Part shown: piece by piece, positions 5,463-8,811 of the stretch
How positions within the stretch are numbered: position 1 is the first letter of the stretch
Layout of the letters: every line of letters starts with the position of its first letter
Assembly (NCBI GenBank): GCA_031259745.1
Contig: JAIRLB010000051.1
Coordinates: 1-8,811 of the forward strand
Direction: 5' to 3'
Length of the DNA stretch: 8,811 nucleotides
Source: Rickettsiales bacterium
GTDB taxonomy: Bacteria > Pseudomonadota > Alphaproteobacteria > Rs-D84
The notes under the pieces: model-generated
What the model saw: only the letters and a program-made list of their open reading frames with translations
Told to the model about the DNA's origin: nothing
Database searches by the model: none
Translations under genes and position numbers: made by a program

Positions 5463-6788
5463 TCAATCAAACGGATTTTCTGATTTTTTGTATTCGATTA
5501 TAATGGGCAGTGCCTCCCAATTCAACGCAGCTGCCAATCCGCGGCGCAGATATCGGGTATAGCTTTCCGGGATATCGGACGCACCGCCGACATTTATAAC
5601 AATGCGCATCGGGCGGCGGCCCGTCTGGGATGCAAACTTTATCTTCATCGGGCGTTTCAGCCGCGACATAGGCGGCTGGCGGGATGCCACCAGCTTTTCC
5701 ACGGCGCGGTTTATCAAACTTGTCGGCGCACGGGAATTGGACAGATCCCACTGTTCGTAAACGCGTTTGAACAAATTCTGAACGCCAGTTCCTTTTTCTG
5801 CGGAAATCGCCAGTATCAGCGGCTTGATAATCTGATGGAAAGAATTCTTAAATTGATGTTTTAGTTTTAACAATTTCGCCTCTTGTTCATCACGGCCGAT
5901 CAAATCCCATTTGTTCAAAGCAATACACAAAATCTTGCCCGCCTCATAAACACGCGCGGCAATTCCCAACGCCTGGTTTTCAATATTTTTCGTGGCGTCA
6001 ACTATCACTATCACAACATCGGATTTTTCAATTGCGTCCAAAGATTTCAATGCGGACAGAGTTTCGACATCATCGGTGACGCCCGCCTTGCGGCGCAAAC
6101 CGGCAGTATCCATCAATATTATATCGCGGCCATAGAATCTTGTCGGAAATTTCACCGTATCGCGAGTGATACCGGGCTCGTCCTTTACAATTTGCCTGTT
6201 TTCTCCCAGGACTTTATTCACAAGCGTTGATTTGCCGACATTCGGCTGCCCCAGAATCGCAATGCGCAAAGCCGGGGAGAGTTGATCTTTGATTTCTGAT
6301 TTCCGATTTGGTATAGTTTCCAACCATTCATAGATTTTATCAAAGCCTTGCTTATGCTCTGCCGAGATCATCACAGGCTCGCCAAAGCCCAATTTATAAA
6401 AATCGTGAATATTGCCCAATTTCTTTTCGGATTCCGATTTGTTCACCAGCAGCAGCACCCTGGCCTTGCTTTGCCTGCGAACGGCGCGCGCCCAGTCCAG
6501 GTCTTCGGATATCAGGCCGGCGCGGCCGTCAACAACGAATAAAACGGCATCCGCCCGCGCAACGGCGGACAGCGCCATATTTGTGGAATCCAGACCGATA
6601 CCCGTCTTTGTTTTATCCAAGCCCGCCGTGTCAAACAGCTGCCAGTCCGTGTTTGCAATAGTTCCCTGGACGACATCGCGCGTGACCCCCGGCCGGTCGT
6701 GAACCAGCGCATCGCGCGTCCCCGTCAACCCGTTAAACAAAGTCGACTTTCCTGTATTGGGCCTTCCTGCGATTGTGATTTTTATCAT
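5463..6788 (-). CDS. der: Ribosome-assembly GTPase Der (EngA)
   Basis: A 441-residue essential GTPase with two tandem G domains and a C-terminal KH-like domain, involved in maturing the 50S ribosomal subunit. Domain 1 has GRPNTGKS (8-15), DTAG (53-56) and NKSE (116-119). Domain 2 has GQPNVGKS (180-187), DTAGL (227-231) and NKWD (292-295). The C-terminus (about 350-441) contains RRPMRIVINVGGASDIPESY and ends IIIEYKKSENPFD, as in KH-like tails of the family. The frame stays open upstream to 6920, but that would overlap the divergent membrane gene and adds a hydrophobic segment foreign to Der. MIKITIAGRPN matches the family N-terminus, so I chose the ATG at 6788; the ATG at 6800 (four more residues) is an alternative. 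A promoter at 6813-6840 fits the 6788 start. Confidence 0.97.
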   Translation of the reverse strand: MIKITIAGRPNTGKSTLFNGLTGTRDALVHDRPGVTRDVVQGTIANTDWQLFDTAGLDKTKTGIGLDSTNMALSAVARADAVLFVVDGRAGLISEDLDWARAVRRQSKARVLLLVNKSESEKKLGNIHDFYKLGFGEPVMISAEHKQGFDKIYEWLETIPNRKSEIKDQLSPALRIAILGQPNVGKSTLVNKVLGENRQIVKDEPGITRDTVKFPTRFYGRDIILMDTAGLRRKAGVTDDVETLSALKSLDAIEKSDVVIVIVDATKNIENQALGIAARVYEAGKILCIALNKWDLIGRDEQEAKLLKLKHQFKNSFHQIIKPLILAISAEKGTGVQNLFKRVYEQWDLSNSRAPTSLINRAVEKLVASRQPPMSRLKRPMKIKFASQTGRRPMRIVINVGGASDIPESYTRYLRRGLAAALNWEALPIIIEYKKSENPFD

Positions 6789-6812
6789 GATTTTTTCCAT
6801 TGATTTTTTGCA

Positions 6813-6840
6813 ATTATAAAGCAAAAATAGAAATAAGCAA
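6813..6840 (-). promoter_or_regulatory. Likely der promoter
   Basis: On the - strand TTGCTT (6840-6835), 16 bp, then TATAAT (6818-6813). Transcription would start near 6806, leaving about 18 nt before the der ATG at 6788. This argues against the longer open frame that begins further upstream. Confidence 0.55.
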
Positions 6841-6867
6841 ACAGAAGCAGAAACCGGAGACACGAAA

Positions 6868-7464
6868 ATGAAAGAAAAACTGACAAAGTGGACAAAGCAT
6901 ACTTGGAACATCCTGACCAAACCGAAACGTTATTTTACCAAGATTGTGGCTGATGGAAATTTGGACGAATCTATGTTTCGCGCGTTTATGTACGGTTTGC
7001 TGGGCGGCGTTTTGGTGCTGATCCTGCGCTTGGCCGGCGGGGCGACCATCACTATCGGATCTGTATTTACCGCGATTATAATCGTTCCCGTCCTGGCCGT
7101 GGTATTGCTGTTTATCTTGAGCGGGTTGTTGATGCTGGTTTCGGAAATAACCGGCGGCGAACGCGACTGGGAAATCGCAATAAAGGGACTGGCGTCTGTA
7201 TTTTTTATATATCCGGCTATCTTGGTCGTGAACGCATTGGCATTTAATTGCGCATCACTGTGGACTGTCAGCATTATCGTCGACGCGTACATATTGTTCC
7301 TGTTCTACAATATCAGCTTGTACTGTCTGAAAGGAAAACGGCATAACGTCATGATTGTCATCGGAATCCTGACCTTATTCATAATAATGGTCTATGTCAC
7401 CGATTACCGCGTCGGGTGGTTTATGTTGAAAAACACCAGCGCAACGCTTGCGTGCCTGCTGTAA
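6868..7464 (+). CDS. Yip1-like integral membrane protein
   Basis: A 198-residue membrane protein. The cytoplasmic-looking N-terminus contains TKPKRYFTKIVADG (17-30), a feature typical of bacterial Yip1-domain proteins, in which a PK..YF segment precedes the first helix. About five hydrophobic segments follow (roughly 38-58, 62-92, 106-126, 131-151 and 160-180). Bacterial members have no well-defined function. A GGAG site 8 bases before the ATG fixes the start. The gene is divergent from der, sharing an 80-bp region, and converges on the porin gene with only 11 bp between the stops. No specific substrate or pathway can be assigned. Confidence 0.7.
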   Translation: MKEKLTKWTKHTWNILTKPKRYFTKIVADGNLDESMFRAFMYGLLGGVLVLILRLAGGATITIGSVFTAIIIVPVLAVVLLFILSGLLMLVSEITGGERDWEIAIKGLASVFFIYPAILVVNALAFNCASLWTVSIIVDAYILFLFYNISLYCLKGKRHNVMIVIGILTLFIIMVYVTDYRVGWFMLKNTSATLACLL

Positions 7465-7475
7465 TAAAATATTTT

Positions 7476-8495
7476 TTAGAACTTGGCGTTCAGGCCGGCG
7501 CCCAGGAACGGCAGTCCGGCAGAAATACCCAGCGACATCCAGCCATTCAGACTTTCGCTGTATTTGTATCGAAACGACAGCATGGCGGTGTGCGCAACAT
7601 AGTCTTTCGCATCGCTGTCCCACACGCCGGTATCCGATAACAGATACGATGCCGACAGGCTGTATTTCAATATGTCATAACTGATCCCGGTTCCCGCAAC
7701 GATGCCATCCGTTGCGGCGATCGGGTTCCGATCATAGACAATGCGGCCGGACAGGCCCCAAATCCAGCTGTTGTATTGCAAATTCAATCCGGCGGATGTC
7801 TGCGCGCGCCAATCGGCGGTAACCCTTGGTGCAAAAACATCTGGTTGAAAATTTTCAGGGGAATCGATAAATGACGCGCCGAACGATACGGCCACTTTGG
7901 TCTTGCCTTCCGATTTTCTATATTTTACCCCGAAATCAACCGCATAGTCGTAATTAGGGGACAGTCCGGCAATCGACACGCCGTACTGCATGGGCTTGGT
8001 CGGAACCGATACGATATTGGCGCGCAAATCATATCTGCCACCGGTCAGCGTCGTATTTGAAAGAACGGCACCTTGCAAATCGATCTTTTTATAGAACAAA
8101 GGATTGTCGTTTATGCGTAATGAGCCGACATCCGGCAGACCCACGCCCAATTTGGTTGCGATTGAATCTGTAAATCCAACCTCTATGCGGCCAATCTCCG
8201 CATTTTCAAAAAATAAAAATGCATCGCGCTGCCATTCGTTTTGATATAGCGCCAATTCATCGATTGCATAAATTGCGCCGATGCTTCTGCCAGCGCCCAG
8301 CGCATAATTGAACTGGGTGCGGACACGCCAGTCGCCGATGAACGACGGTTCGTCAAAATCAGGCTCTATAACGCCAATGGTTCCGTATCCGTTTAATTTG
8401 AAGCCATAACCGCCATGATTATACTCAAACGCATCCGCGTTGGCGACGTCCAAGCACGCAACAAAAGCCACAAGAATTATTTTTCTTAAATTCAT
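7476..8495 (-). CDS. Porin-like outer-membrane beta-barrel protein
   Basis: A 339-residue protein with a signal peptide (MNLRKIILVAFVACLDVANADA, residues 1-22, with cleavage after ADA). The mature part shows alternating amphipathic strands rich in glycine, tyrosine and aromatic residues, for example GYGFKLNGYGTIGV, and ends in a C-terminal phenylalanine (GLNAKF), the usual recognition signal for the BAM complex. It is probably a general porin or channel of the outer membrane; the substrate is unknown. The ATG at 8495 gives the best signal peptide; an ATG at 8504 would add three residues (MRE). The gene follows rpoH by 22 bp counted from the upstream-most start and may be read from the same transcript. 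Confidence 0.8.
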   Translation of the reverse strand: MNLRKIILVAFVACLDVANADAFEYNHGGYGFKLNGYGTIGVIEPDFDEPSFIGDWRVRTQFNYALGAGRSIGAIYAIDELALYQNEWQRDAFLFFENAEIGRIEVGFTDSIATKLGVGLPDVGSLRINDNPLFYKKIDLQGAVLSNTTLTGGRYDLRANIVSVPTKPMQYGVSIAGLSPNYDYAVDFGVKYRKSEGKTKVAVSFGASFIDSPENFQPDVFAPRVTADWRAQTSAGLNLQYNSWIWGLSGRIVYDRNPIAATDGIVAGTGISYDILKYSLSASYLLSDTGVWDSDAKDYVAHTAMLSFRYKYSESLNGWMSLGISAGLPFLGAGLNAKF

Positions 8496-8517
8496 CTCTC
8501 TCATTCCCAATCATTTA

Positions 8518-8811
8518 CTAATTTGTTTCCGCCAATATGGCAGCACGCAGCTTGCCATAGGCGCGCTCTTCTATCTGGCGGACGCGTTCGCGCGATATGC
8601 CGTACTTCTGCGCCAAGACTTCCAATGTCGCGACCGGGTCCGACAAGCGGCGCGCTTTCAGTATCTCGCGATCGCGTTCCGGCAAATCCTCCAAATGGCG
8701 GCGTAACAAGTCATATCCGCGGCGTTTGAACTCCAGCTGTTCTATCGTATCCTCTATGCTGTCGCGCTCGTCCGCCAGATTGGACAATGCATCCCTGGAA
8801 TCATCAGCGCC
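8518..8811 (-). CDS. rpoH: RNA polymerase heat-shock sigma factor RpoH, C-terminal part (cut by the window edge)
   Basis: The last 97 residues of a sigma-70 family protein; the frame continues past position 8811. LRRHLEDLPERDREILKARRLSD is region 4.1, and VATLEVLAQKYGISRERVRQIEERAYGKLRAAI is the region 4.2 helix-turn-helix that binds the -35 element. The ILKARRLSD and KLRAAI wording fits the RpoH (sigma-32) class rather than RpoD, whose equivalent contains RFGIG. RpoH directs transcription of chaperone and protease genes on heat stress. The N-terminal regions 1-3 lie outside the window, so the RpoH assignment rests on region 4 only. The stop is TAG at 8518-8520. Confidence 0.85.
   Translation of the reverse strand, partial: GADDSRDALSNLADERDSIEDTIEQLEFKRRGYDLLRRHLEDLPERDREILKARRLSDPVATLEVLAQKYGISRERVRQIEERAYGKLRAAILAETN

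Noticed and set aside
6838..6849. 12-nt match between spacer 5 and the der upstream region (CAAACAGAAGCA), a possible self-target
   Set aside because: The match is internal to the spacer and does not cover the PAM-proximal end; 12 of 30 bases in A-rich sequence is expected by chance.
6789..6920. Upstream extension of the der frame encoding a hydrophobic N-terminus
   Set aside because: It overlaps the divergent Yip1-like gene and passes through the likely der promoter. Der proteins begin at the G1 region.
7465..7475. AT palindrome AAAATATTTT between the converging Yip1-like and porin genes, considered as a bidirectional terminator
   Set aside because: It has no GC stem and only 11 bp between stops; a terminator cannot be supported.

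Overview
The window most likely comes from an alphaproteobacterium, possibly a gut or host-associated lineage. The lineage call is an inference from the RpoH-like sigma factor, the Der GTPase, the moderate GC content and a secreted cysteine-rich protein type; no rRNA or other decisive marker is present.

The left half (1-4380) is a compact type II-C CRISPR-Cas locus. A six-repeat, five-spacer array (87-453, + strand) is followed on the opposite strand by cas2 (889 to 527) and cas9 (4235 to 867), whose ends overlap by 23 bp. There is no cas1 anywhere in the window. On the far side of cas9, a tracrRNA gene on the + strand (about 4272-4380) carries an anti-repeat that pairs with almost the whole repeat and ends in a GC-rich hairpin. 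Its promoter is a perfect TTGACA-17-TATAAT that sits inside the cas9 ribosome-binding region and overlaps the likely cas9 promoter. Every CRISPR repeat also contains its own promoter-like sequence (TTGACC-17-TACCAT with a TGT extended -10), the layout known from Neisseria meningitidis and Campylobacter jejuni II-C arrays. Each spacer could therefore be transcribed on its own, with no leader.

The middle (4354-5462, - strand) holds a secreted cysteine-rich protein of unknown function. Upstream of it lies an unusually structured intergenic region with nested inverted repeats; downstream is a possible 42-residue membrane peptide, followed by a hairpin that may terminate both that transcript and the converging tracrRNA. 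An 18-bp near-match to the 3' end of der lies on the far side of this segment and hints that it was inserted behind der.

The right part is ordinary chromosome: der (ribosome-assembly GTPase, - strand), a divergent Yip1-like membrane protein (+ strand), then a porin-like outer-membrane barrel and the 3' end of rpoH (both - strand, 22 bp apart).
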